Of a stretch of 15,542 nt of DNA, positions 1-5,552 are shown piece by piece. The notes beneath the pieces are model-generated. The model was not told the DNA's origin. It searched no databases and saw only the letters and a program-made list of their open reading frames with translations. This stretch comes from Piscirickettsiaceae bacterium (GTDB lineage Bacteria > Pseudomonadota > Gammaproteobacteria > Nitrosococcales > Methylophagaceae), in NCBI GenBank assembly GCA_030627065.1, contig DAOUSV010000019.1, positions 1-15,542 of the forward strand. The letters are read 5' to 3'. The position numbers were made by a program, and so were the translations under genes. Positions within the stretch are counted from its first letter, which is position 1. Every line of letters begins with the position of its first letter.

Positions 1-1214
1 ATTTCCATCCGAATACGACTTGCCGCCTCATCAATCAAATCAATTGCTTTATCAGGCAACATTCGATCGCTGATATAACGATGTGATAAAGTCGCCGCCG
101 CTACAATCGCCGGGTCAGTAATATCGACACCATGATGCACTTCATAACGCTCACTCAAACCACGTAAAATACCAATGGTATCTTCCACCGAAGGTTCGCC
201 CACAAGCACTTTTTGGAACCGACGTTCTAAGGCCGCATCTTTCTCAACATATTGGCGATATTCATCCAATGTAGTCGCACCAATACAATGTAATTCACCT
301 CGAGCTAAAGCAGGTTTCAACATATTACCGGCATCCATCGCACCCTCAGCTTTACCCGCACCGACCATAGTATGAAGTTCATCAATAAATAGAATGATCT
401 GGCCTTCTTGTTTCGATAGATCTTTCAATACCGCTTTTAAGCGTTCTTCAAACTCACCACGAAACTTAGCTCCGGCAATCAATGCACCCATATCTAAGGA
501 TAATAGGCGTTTATTTTTCATACCTTCTGGTACTTCACCATTAATAATTCGCTGAGCAAGACCTTCAGCAATCGCGGTTTTACCCACGCCTGGCTCACCA
601 ATTAATACTGGGTTATTTTTAGTTCGACGCTGTAATACTTGAATCGTACGACGAATCTCATCATCACGACCAATTACAGGATCTAATTTGCCCTTTTCAG
701 CTTGCTCCGTCAGATCTATGGTGTATTTCTCAAGTGCTTGGCGTTGTTCTTCTGCATTAGGATCGGTTACTTTATCGCCACCACGGATTTTATCAACCGT
801 CGCTTCCAATACTGATTTTTTGCCCCCCTGTTTACGTAACAACTCACCTGATTGCTGCTTATCAGCGACCACTGCCAAGACGAATAACTCACTAGAAATA
901 TACTGATCTTTTCGTTGCTGAGAAAGCTTGTCAGTTTGATTGAATAAACGGTTCAAATCTTGCGAAATATGCACATCACCCGAACCACCTTCAACAGATG
1001 CCAAGCGATCAAGTTGAGTGCCAAGCCCCGCCTGATAAGCCGCAACATTAACACCACTTTGAGCAAGTAACGGTCTCACCGTACCGCCCTGTTGTTCAAT
1101 CAATGCCAGCATCAAATGTGTAGGCTCGATGAATTGATGATCACGACCCACAGCCATGCTTTGAGCCGCAGATAGAGCCTCTTGAAACTTACTGGTTAAT
1201 TTATCAATTTGCAT
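1..1214 (-). CDS. clpB: ATP-dependent disaggregase ClpB, N-terminal part (runs off left edge)
   Basis: Hexameric cytosolic AAA+ chaperone that, with DnaK/DnaJ/GrpE, pulls proteins out of heat-induced aggregates. The 404 visible codons start MQIDKLTSKFQEAL at an ATG preceded by AGGGGA seven bases upstream. They cover the Clp N-domain (about 1-145) and most of the first nucleotide-binding domain. Walker A GEPGVGKT lies at residues 206-213, the same numbering as E. coli ClpB. Walker B ILFIDELHT is near 275-281, and the arginine-finger region DAALERRFQ is also present. The visible part ends at DLIDEAASRIRMEI, just before the coiled-coil middle domain; the second ATPase domain is outside the window. 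The reading frame is open throughout. It has its own sigma-32 promoter, so it is expressed separately from the acyltransferase gene upstream. Identity is very secure. Confidence 0.97.
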   Translation of the reverse strand, partial: MQIDKLTSKFQEALSAAQSMAVGRDHQFIEPTHLMLALIEQQGGTVRPLLAQSGVNVAAYQAGLGTQLDRLASVEGGSGDVHISQDLNRLFNQTDKLSQQRKDQYISSELFVLAVVADKQQSGELLRKQGGKKSVLEATVDKIRGGDKVTDPNAEEQRQALEKYTIDLTEQAEKGKLDPVIGRDDEIRRTIQVLQRRTKNNPVLIGEPGVGKTAIAEGLAQRIINGEVPEGMKNKRLLSLDMGALIAGAKFRGEFEERLKAVLKDLSKQEGQIILFIDELHTMVGAGKAEGAMDAGNMLKPALARGELHCIGATTLDEYRQYVEKDAALERRFQKVLVGEPSVEDTIGILRGLSERYEVHHGVDITDPAIVAAATLSHRYISDRMLPDKAIDLIDEAASRIRME

Positions 1215-1251
1215 CAGATAATCCCCTAAAATAATGTTCTTGTTGATAATT

Positions 1252-1280
1252 ATGTGGGGATTACAAAGCGTAATTTCAAG
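1252..1280 (-). promoter_or_regulatory. Sigma-32 (RpoH) heat-shock promoter of clpB
   Basis: Read on the minus strand, a -35 box CTTGAAA (1280-1274) is followed by a 14-base spacer and a -10 box CCCCACAT (1259-1252). The RpoH consensus is about CTTGAAA-N13-15-CCCCATNT, so the match is close to perfect and lies about 40 bases before the clpB ATG. The -35 box overlaps the TGA stop codon of the upstream acyltransferase gene (1276-1278). Confidence 0.88.
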
Positions 1281-1944
1281 GAGTTAGTTCAATCACCTTT
1301 GATATTTCAGCTAAACATTTAGAAAAATTATCTTGCTGACAGTGGATTTTCTGGCCTAGCGTTAATTGGATATGACTTGGAATAAAGGGAGCAAGTGCTT
1401 CATGACCTTCACCACCTACGCCATCAATACGAACGGGGAAAATAGCTGTTTTTGTCCATGCTGATAGTCGAGCAACACCACCTTTTAATTTCTTCGGTGG
1501 ATCGGAATCTAAATGAATAGTACCGTGAGGAAATATAGCTAATACTTCGCCTTCTTCTAATGCTCGTAATGCTTGGCGTAATGCTAATTCTGGTTTGCCA
1601 AAACGATCAACAGGGATGCAGCCTGATGCTTTGAACAACCAATGTAAGATCGGACGTTCATATTGTTCTCTGGCAATTAAAAACCGTAGTGGTCGTCGGC
1701 AGGCGCTAATCAAGATAAAAGGATCAAGCCCCGATACATGGTTGGCAACAACAATGGCGGCACCGGATTCAGGCAATGGAATGCTTGTGTCTGGTAGACG
1801 ATGTAGATATTTAACTAATAATCGCCCTAGTCCGTCAATGCTATTAATAGCAAAGCCATTCCAATCCGCTTTTGCTGATTTTTGACCTAGATATGTTAAG
1901 CCTAAAAGAGTGACTACAACGATAAAACCAAAGCTGAGCCACAT
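1276..1944 (-). CDS. PlsC-like 1-acylglycerol-3-phosphate acyltransferase family protein
   Basis: A 222-residue membrane-associated acyltransferase of the PlsC/LPLAT family, whose members transfer acyl chains to lysophospholipid or related acceptors at the inner membrane. A hydrophobic N-terminal segment (about 2-20) is a probable membrane anchor. The catalytic NHxxxxD motif is NHVSGLD with H69 and D74. Block II is GCIPVDR (108-114), block III is FPHGT (138-142) and block IV is IFPVRIDG (168-175). Block III is odd: PlsC enzymes normally have FPEGTR, but here Glu is His and the following Arg is missing. The natural acceptor may therefore differ from lysophosphatidic acid (inference). The ATG lies 3 bases after the yciO stop, which suggests co-transcription with yciO. 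The stop codon lies in the clpB promoter. Confidence 0.85.
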   Translation of the reverse strand: MWLSFGFIVVVTLLGLTYLGQKSAKADWNGFAINSIDGLGRLLVKYLHRLPDTSIPLPESGAAIVVANHVSGLDPFILISACRRPLRFLIAREQYERPILHWLFKASGCIPVDRFGKPELALRQALRALEEGEVLAIFPHGTIHLDSDPPKKLKGGVARLSAWTKTAIFPVRIDGVGGEGHEALAPFIPSHIQLTLGQKIHCQQDNFSKCLAEISKVIELTP

Positions 1945-1947
1945 AAT

Positions 1948-2571
1948 TTAATCTTCAAAATGAGAAGGATCTCCAGCACCAACACGCATGACTTCAGGCA
2001 TATCATCTATAAACTCAATAACTGTTGTTGGTTCTGAACCACAAAATCCGCCATCAATCACTAAATCAACGAACTTACCAATACGATCGACAATGTCTTC
2101 GGCATCTGTCATTGGCAAGTCATCACCGGGCATGATTAACGTAGAACTCATTAAAGGTTCATTAAGCTCTTCTAATAAATAGAGGGCAATATTATTATCA
2201 GGAATTCGTAAACCAATGGTTTTGCGTTTGGCATGTTGTAATCGTTTTGGTACCTCTTTAGTCGCCGGTAATACAAAGGTATATGCGCCCGGCGTATGTG
2301 CTTTAATTGCTCGATACACACTGTTATTTACTTTGGCATAAGTCGACAGCTCTGATAAATCTCGACATACCAAGGTGAAGTTATGATCATCATCTAAATC
2401 ACGGATACGACGAATTTTATCCATGGCAGATTTATCACCTATATGACACCCAAAGGCATAACCCGAGTCTGTTGGATAAACAACTAAGCCACCTTTACGA
2501 ATAATATCGCAGGCTTGTGCGATTAAGCGTTTTTGTGGGTTTTCAGGGTGAATGTGGAAAAACTGACTCAT
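1948..2571 (-). CDS. yciO: YciO, Sua5/YrdC-fold protein
   Basis: A 207-residue paralogue of the YrdC/Sua5 (TsaC) enzymes that make threonylcarbamoyl-adenylate for tRNA t6A. The cellular role of YciO itself is not firmly settled. The protein reads MSQFFHIHPENPQKRLI at the N-terminus, almost as in E. coli YciO (206 residues). It keeps KGGLVVYPTDSGYAFGC, HNFTLVCRDLSELSTYA, KRKTIGLRIP and PTTVIEF. I place the start at 2571 because AAGG lies six bases upstream and the family starts with MSQFF. An in-frame ATG at 2628 would add 19 residues unlike the family and would overlap the marR gene. It sits 23 bases after marR and 3 bases before the acyltransferase, so a marR-yciO-acyltransferase transcript is likely. 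Confidence 0.93.
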   Translation of the reverse strand: MSQFFHIHPENPQKRLIAQACDIIRKGGLVVYPTDSGYAFGCHIGDKSAMDKIRRIRDLDDDHNFTLVCRDLSELSTYAKVNNSVYRAIKAHTPGAYTFVLPATKEVPKRLQHAKRKTIGLRIPDNNIALYLLEELNEPLMSSTLIMPGDDLPMTDAEDIVDRIGKFVDLVIDGGFCGSEPTTVIEFIDDMPEVMRVGAGDPSHFED

Positions 2572-2594
2572 GGAAGACCTTATATATTGACGAT

Positions 2595-3017
2595 TTAGCT
2601 GGATAGGTTGATTTTTATTTTCTGACATAAAGCGATTAATTTCTTGGCTTCATCACCGCTTAATCCTGTGGCACACAATGCTTGCGATGCAACAGTATTG
2701 GCATCGGATTCAAATGAGCGGCCTTGCTCAGTCAAGGCAATACTTTTTTGACGCTCATCACCCGGTTCGAACTCGCGCGTAATGTAACTCAATAGTTCCA
2801 AGCGTTTTAATAATGGCGTCATAGTGGGCTTACTTAAGCCGACTGTTTGCGCCAACTCTGTCACAGATACTTTATCTTTTTGCCACAAGGCCATCATCAC
2901 CACAAATTGTGGGTAGGTGAGCTTTAGAGGCTCAAGCAATGAGCGATATGCCTGCGTAATAACTCCTGATGTGGAATAAAGTGCATAACAAACTTGCTGA
3001 TGAAGTAATGGCCCCAT
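2595..3017 (-). CDS. MarR-family regulator, OhrR-like with conserved sensing cysteine
   Basis: A 140-residue winged-helix repressor. The N-terminus QVCYALYSTSGVITQAY matches the start of OhrR proteins. C10 corresponds to the peroxide-sensing cysteine (Cys15 in Bacillus OhrR), and Y14 and Y24 correspond to the two tyrosines that hydrogen-bond to it. LKLTYPQFVVMMALW and the recognition helix region KPTMTPLLKRLELL are typical, as is the wing DERQKSIALTEQG. The recognition helix differs from the usual OhrR LDSGTLTPLLKR. No ohr peroxidase gene lies in the window; the divergent neighbour is a small secreted protein. Start: ATG with AAGGAG five bases upstream. I am confident of MarR, and fairly confident of a redox-sensing, OhrR-type subgroup. 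The target is unknown. Confidence 0.9.
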   Translation of the reverse strand: MGPLLHQQVCYALYSTSGVITQAYRSLLEPLKLTYPQFVVMMALWQKDKVSVTELAQTVGLSKPTMTPLLKRLELLSYITREFEPGDERQKSIALTEQGRSFESDANTVASQALCATGLSGDEAKKLIALCQKIKINLSS

Positions 3018-3030
3018 TAAGGCTCCTTAA
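3017..3030. promoter_or_regulatory. Short palindrome over the marR ribosome-binding site
   Basis: TTAAGG-CT-CCTTAA is a 6-bp inverted repeat with a 2-bp centre. It covers the AAGGAG ribosome-binding site and touches the start codon of the marR gene. The centre is too small for an RNA hairpin loop, so if it is functional it is a protein-binding DNA dyad. It could be an autoregulatory operator or simply chance around a Shine-Dalgarno sequence. Confidence 0.25.
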
Positions 3031-3035
3031 AAACG

Positions 3036-3051
3036 ATATTTGACAAATTAT
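3036..3051. promoter_or_regulatory. Candidate MarR operator in the divergent promoter region
   Basis: ATATTTG-A-CAAATTAT is an imperfect inverted repeat of the size MarR proteins bind. It overlaps the -35 box of the plus-strand promoter (TTGACA, 3040-3045) and abuts a TATAAT on the minus strand (3052-3047) that could be the marR -10. A repressor bound here could shut off both genes. That it is bound by the adjacent MarR protein is inference from position. Confidence 0.4.
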
Positions 3052-3068
3052 ACATGAAAGCAAATAAT
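3040..3068 (+). promoter_or_regulatory. Sigma-70 promoter for the small secreted-protein gene
   Basis: TTGACA (3040-3045), a 17-base spacer, then AATAAT (3063-3068): a consensus -35 and a five-of-six -10 at ideal spacing. Transcription would begin near 3075, leaving a leader of about 40 bases before the ATG at 3118. Confidence 0.6.
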
Positions 3069-3117
3069 TAGCCCGCAAACAGTTCGTTAGCAAATATAAC
3101 TAAAAAGGGTATTAACT

Positions 3118-3426
3118 ATGAATAAATTACTATCGTCACTTATCATTATTGCCGTCATGTCATTTTCAGGAATGACTATAGCTGATGACCATGCGAAAAA
3201 ACCTGCCGACTATATGCCAAGCCTTATCACTGCTACACCTCTTGAAGGTCGCCAACTTGCCATTCTTATGGTGAGAAAAACAGTCGGTACAATTCAACGT
3301 GATGGCAAAGTGAAACATGCTGTTCGTGATATGTATGCAGATAATCCTATGATGCTTATGCGTGCAGTTGAGTTAGTAAATAAAGAATTTGCCATTATTG
3401 CGATTGCTAATAATTACTGGCGTTAA
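3118..3426 (+). CDS. Small secreted/periplasmic protein of unknown function
   Basis: A 102-residue protein that I do not recognise. The first 22 residues form a clear Sec signal peptide: MNKLL start, hydrophobic core LIIIAVMSFSG, and a TIA-DD cleavage site after A22. The mature part is about 80 residues, starting DDHAKKPADYM. It is rich in methionine (PMMLMR near 77-82) and has no cysteine and no further membrane segment. It ends WR just before a TAA. AAGGG about nine bases before the ATG serves as ribosome-binding site. It stands alone on the plus strand between its own promoter and a strong terminator, divergent from the OhrR-like regulator gene. It may therefore be that regulator's target (inference). 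Codon and base use resemble the neighbours. Confidence 0.8.
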   Translation: MNKLLSSLIIIAVMSFSGMTIADDHAKKPADYMPSLITATPLEGRQLAILMVRKTVGTIQRDGKVKHAVRDMYADNPMMLMRAVELVNKEFAIIAIANNYWR

Positions 3427-3429
3427 GAC

Positions 3430-3471
3430 TATACCCATGACCATTCAAGTTGCAGAATGATAACGGGTATA
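3430..3471. repeat. REP-like imperfect palindrome after the secreted-protein gene
   Basis: A 42-base hairpin: TATACCC (3430-3436) pairs with GGGTATA (3465-3471), and inside it CATTC (3442-3446) pairs with GAATG (3455-3459). The two are separated by a 5x5 internal loop, and the 8-base apical loop is AAGTTGCA. The right half recurs with one mismatch at 14475-14493. It starts three bases after the stop codon, a typical place for dispersed palindromic elements. That it is a genome-wide repeat is inference. Confidence 0.5.
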
Positions 3472-3503
3472 AAAAAGGGGCAGGCTTTTCACCTGCCCTT
3501 TTT
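3472..3503. terminator. Strong bidirectional rho-independent terminator
   Basis: GGGCAGG (3478-3484) pairs with CCTGCCC (3492-3498) around the 7-base loop CTTTTCA. The stem is extended by a G-T pair and a run of A-T pairs. There is a T run on the plus strand (3499-3503) and an A run (3471-3476) that gives a U run on the minus strand. It ends the secreted-protein transcript and also the rnm transcript, whose TAA stop (3504-3502) touches the structure. Confidence 0.88.
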
Positions 3504-4338
3504 AAAATTTAGACCAAATAGGCACACAACTTTGCGGCAGTGGCGGCAAGTGTCCTAATTCTATCCAGGTATTATCTGGGCTATGGAAATCTGAGCCTCG
3601 CGATGCGAGTAGCTCAAACTTATCGGCTAATGCTGCCATTGTTTTTATTTCTTCTGGATGTTGCCGTCCTGACACGACTTCAAATCCTACGCCGCCAACG
3701 TCTTTAAAATCATCAATCAAGCGACGTAATTTTGTCGCAGTTATTTTATAGCGTGCAGGATGCGCGATCACGGCATATCCACCAGCAGCGGTTATCCAGC
3801 TCACTGCATCATTCAAACTTGCCCATTCACCGGGCACATAACCCGGTTTATTACGCACTAAATAGCGCTTAAAGACATCATTAATATTCTTGGCGTAATC
3901 ATGCTCGACTAAAAACTTGGCAAAATGTACCCGCCCTAACATGATGTCAGAGGCATATTTTCTTGCACCATCAAGTGCACCAGGAATTCCCGCTTTATCT
4001 AAACGTTTAGCTATTTCTTCTGCTCGTCCTATCCGGTAATTACGCATAGCGAGTAAACCTTGCTGCAAGGTTTCATTCTCGATATCAACACTCAATCCAA
4101 CAATATGGATGGTTGTTCCACCCCATGTTACCGAGATCTCGACTCCAGATATAAGACGTAGATCTGAGCCCTCAGCCGCTTGCTTCGCCTCAATAAATCC
4201 TTCTGTACCATCGTGATCGGTGAGAGCCAATACATCCACACCTTTCTCAATCGCACGAGCAACTAAGTCGCTAGGTGATAGAGAGCCATCGGAGGCCGTT
4301 GAATGAGAATGTAGGTCATAACAAGTCATAGTCATCAT
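3502..4338 (-). CDS. rnm: PHP-domain RNase AM / 3',5'-nucleoside bisphosphate phosphatase
   Basis: Member of the YciV/TrpH (Rnm) family. The E. coli protein is a metal-dependent 5'-3' exonuclease that trims 5' ends of rRNAs and cleaves pAp-type nucleotides. Metal-binding PHP motifs, numbered from the first Met, are DLHSHST (H10, H12), D17, LTDHDG (D41, H42), GVEIS (E67), H78, IAHPARY (H193) and GSDFH (D250, H252). All are intact. Length is 278 residues against about 290 in E. coli. The start could be the ATG at 4338, 4335 or 4329; none has a good Shine-Dalgarno sequence. In E. coli this gene sits beside yciO. Here marR and the secreted-protein gene lie between them. It is divergent from yciB across 44 bases. 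Confidence 0.92.
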   Translation of the reverse strand: MMTMTCYDLHSHSTASDGSLSPSDLVARAIEKGVDVLALTDHDGTEGFIEAKQAAEGSDLRLISGVEISVTWGGTTIHIVGLSVDIENETLQQGLLAMRNYRIGRAEEIAKRLDKAGIPGALDGARKYASDIMLGRVHFAKFLVEHDYAKNINDVFKRYLVRNKPGYVPGEWASLNDAVSWITAAGGYAVIAHPARYKITATKLRRLIDDFKDVGGVGFEVVSGRQHPEEIKTMAALADKFELLASRGSDFHSPDNTWIELGHLPPLPQSCVPIWSKF

Positions 4339-4343
4339 TTTAC

Positions 4344-4369
4344 GTTAAAATAGACATCTATATTTTAAC
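4344..4369. promoter_or_regulatory. Perfect 9-bp dyad in the rnm/yciB divergent promoter gap
   Basis: GTTAAAATA (4344-4352) and TATTTTAAC (4361-4369) form a perfect inverted repeat with an 8-base centre in a 44-base intergenic region. Each arm contains a -10-like TATTTT reading outward, so this could be a pair of symmetric divergent -10 regions, an operator, or both. No convincing -35 box is visible on either side. Confidence 0.45.
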
Positions 4370-4382
4370 TGAAGTAACTTTA

Positions 4383-4973
4383 ATGAAACTGTTTTTTGAT
4401 TTTTTACCAATTGCCCTTTTCTTTGTTGCCTATAAATTTGGTGGCGGCATCTACCATTGGGATGGACAGGAATACGATATTAAAGGAATTTATGTTGCTA
4501 CAGCGGTAATGATTATTGCTTCAATATTACAAGTTACTATCACTTGGTTACTCACTAGAAAAGTCGAGAAATCTCACCTAATCACCTTGGTATTAGTGCT
4601 TGTACTTGGAGGCGCTACTCTTTGGTTGCAAAACCCAGACTTTATTAAATGGAAGCCAACAGCGGTCAATTGGCTGTTTGCTTTTGCCTTCTTCATCTCA
4701 ATGGTATTCACTAAAAAATCATTATTAGAACGGATGATGGCGGAGCATATTCAAATGCCTGCTGCAGTTTGGTTTAAACTCAATATTGCGTGGATTCTGT
4801 TCTTTATCGGCTCAGGCCTGGCGAACCTTTATGTTGCCTTTAACTTTGAAGAAGCAACTTGGGTTAACTTTAAACTATTCGGCTTATTAGGCCTCACCAT
4901 TGTCTTTATTGTTGGACAGGCTATTTACCTTTCTCAGCATGCGACTGAAATTCCGAATAAAGACGAGGCTTAA
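4383..4973 (+). CDS. yciB: Inner-membrane protein YciB (septation protein A family)
   Basis: A 196-residue polytopic inner-membrane protein of the YciB/IspA family, linked in enterobacteria to cell-envelope synthesis and to contacts with elongation and division proteins. The N-terminus MKLFFDFLPIALFFVAYKFG is typical, as are GIYVATAVMII, TLWLQNPDFIKWKPTAVNWLF, FTKKSLLERMM and LNIAWILFFI. Five or so hydrophobic segments are seen (about 5-18, 34-56, 65-82, 97-110, 133-152 and 165-183, the first perhaps re-entrant). Length matches the family at about 180-200 residues. It is the first gene of the yciB-yciI-bolA-PilZ cluster. The stop lies only 2 bases before yciI, and the start is divergent from rnm. 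Confidence 0.95.
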   Translation: MKLFFDFLPIALFFVAYKFGGGIYHWDGQEYDIKGIYVATAVMIIASILQVTITWLLTRKVEKSHLITLVLVLVLGGATLWLQNPDFIKWKPTAVNWLFAFAFFISMVFTKKSLLERMMAEHIQMPAAVWFKLNIAWILFFIGSGLANLYVAFNFEEATWVNFKLFGLLGLTIVFIVGQAIYLSQHATEIPNKDEA

Positions 4974-4975
4974 TC

Positions 4976-5275
4976 ATGTTGTACGCCATTATTAGTACAG
5001 ATGTCGCTGATAGTTTAAGTCTGCGCTTAGAAGCCCGACCTGCACATCTTGAGCGCCTAAATGACTTGCAACAACAAGGTCGTTTGATTTTAGCAGGTCC
5101 ACATCCTGCCATTGATAATATCGATTCTGGAAGTGCTGGTTTTACAGGAAGCCTGGTTGTGGCTGAGTTTAATGATTTAGAACACGCACAATCATGGGCT
5201 GATGCTGATCCTTATATGGATGCAGGTGTATATGCCAATGTCACCGTCAAACCATTCAAGAAAGTTCTACCATGA
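4976..5275 (+). CDS. yciI: YciI family protein
   Basis: A 99-residue soluble protein with the ferredoxin-like YciI fold. The family looks enzyme-like, with a conserved His-Asp pair, but its physiological reaction is unknown. Seen here: MLYAIISTD strand, RPAHLERLNDL (H24), QGRLILAGPHP, LVVAEFNDLEHAQSW and the conserved ADPYMDAGVYANVTVKPF end. Length is as in E. coli (98 residues). GAGG lies nine bases before the ATG, inside the yciB 3' end. The TGA stop overlaps the bolA-family start as ATGA, so the two are probably translationally coupled. The yciB-yciI proximity is also known from enterobacteria. Confidence 0.93.
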   Translation: MLYAIISTDVADSLSLRLEARPAHLERLNDLQQQGRLILAGPHPAIDNIDSGSAGFTGSLVVAEFNDLEHAQSWADADPYMDAGVYANVTVKPFKKVLP

Positions 5276-5538
5276 CCGATACTCTAACTAAGCTAAAGCA
5301 GGCATTAGACACCTTAGAACCTAGCTATTTAGATATTCAAGATGATAGCGCGCTCCACGCAGGGCATGCAGGCAATACCGGCGGCGGGCATTACACGGTC
5401 ACCATTATCAGTGAACAGTTTTCTGGCTTAGCACTACTTAAACGTCACCGCCTTGTTTATGAGGCGACAAAATCATTAATGAGTACGGATATTCATGCAT
5501 TAAGCATTCGCGCTAAAACACTGGATGAAAGCGAATAA
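5272..5538 (+). CDS. BolA family protein
   Basis: An 88-residue BolA-family protein. These proteins partner with monothiol glutaredoxins to bind or shuttle Fe-S clusters; E. coli BolA also influences cell shape and biofilm. The family core is plain: DDSALHAGHAG (29-36 region), GGGHYTVTIISEQFSGL, then the signature KRHRLVYEATKSLM and IHALSIRAKT. His in RHR is the invariant one used for cluster or metal binding in BolA proteins. The start ATG overlaps the yciI stop (ATGA). It precedes the PilZ gene by 14 bases. It resembles BolA more than IbaG, but I leave the symbol open because the paralogue assignment cannot be settled from one copy. Confidence 0.93.
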   Translation: MTDTLTKLKQALDTLEPSYLDIQDDSALHAGHAGNTGGGHYTVTIISEQFSGLALLKRHRLVYEATKSLMSTDIHALSIRAKTLDESE

Positions 5539-5552
5539 GAAATTGAGGATTC

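Noticed and set aside
175..906. Short plus-strand reading frames at the left edge
   Set aside because: They are antisense to clpB, which shows unmistakable ClpB motifs throughout.
2572..2628. An extended yciO start at 2628
   Set aside because: The extra 19 residues do not match the family and would overlap marR; the ATG at 2571 has a ribosome-binding site and matches E. coli YciO.
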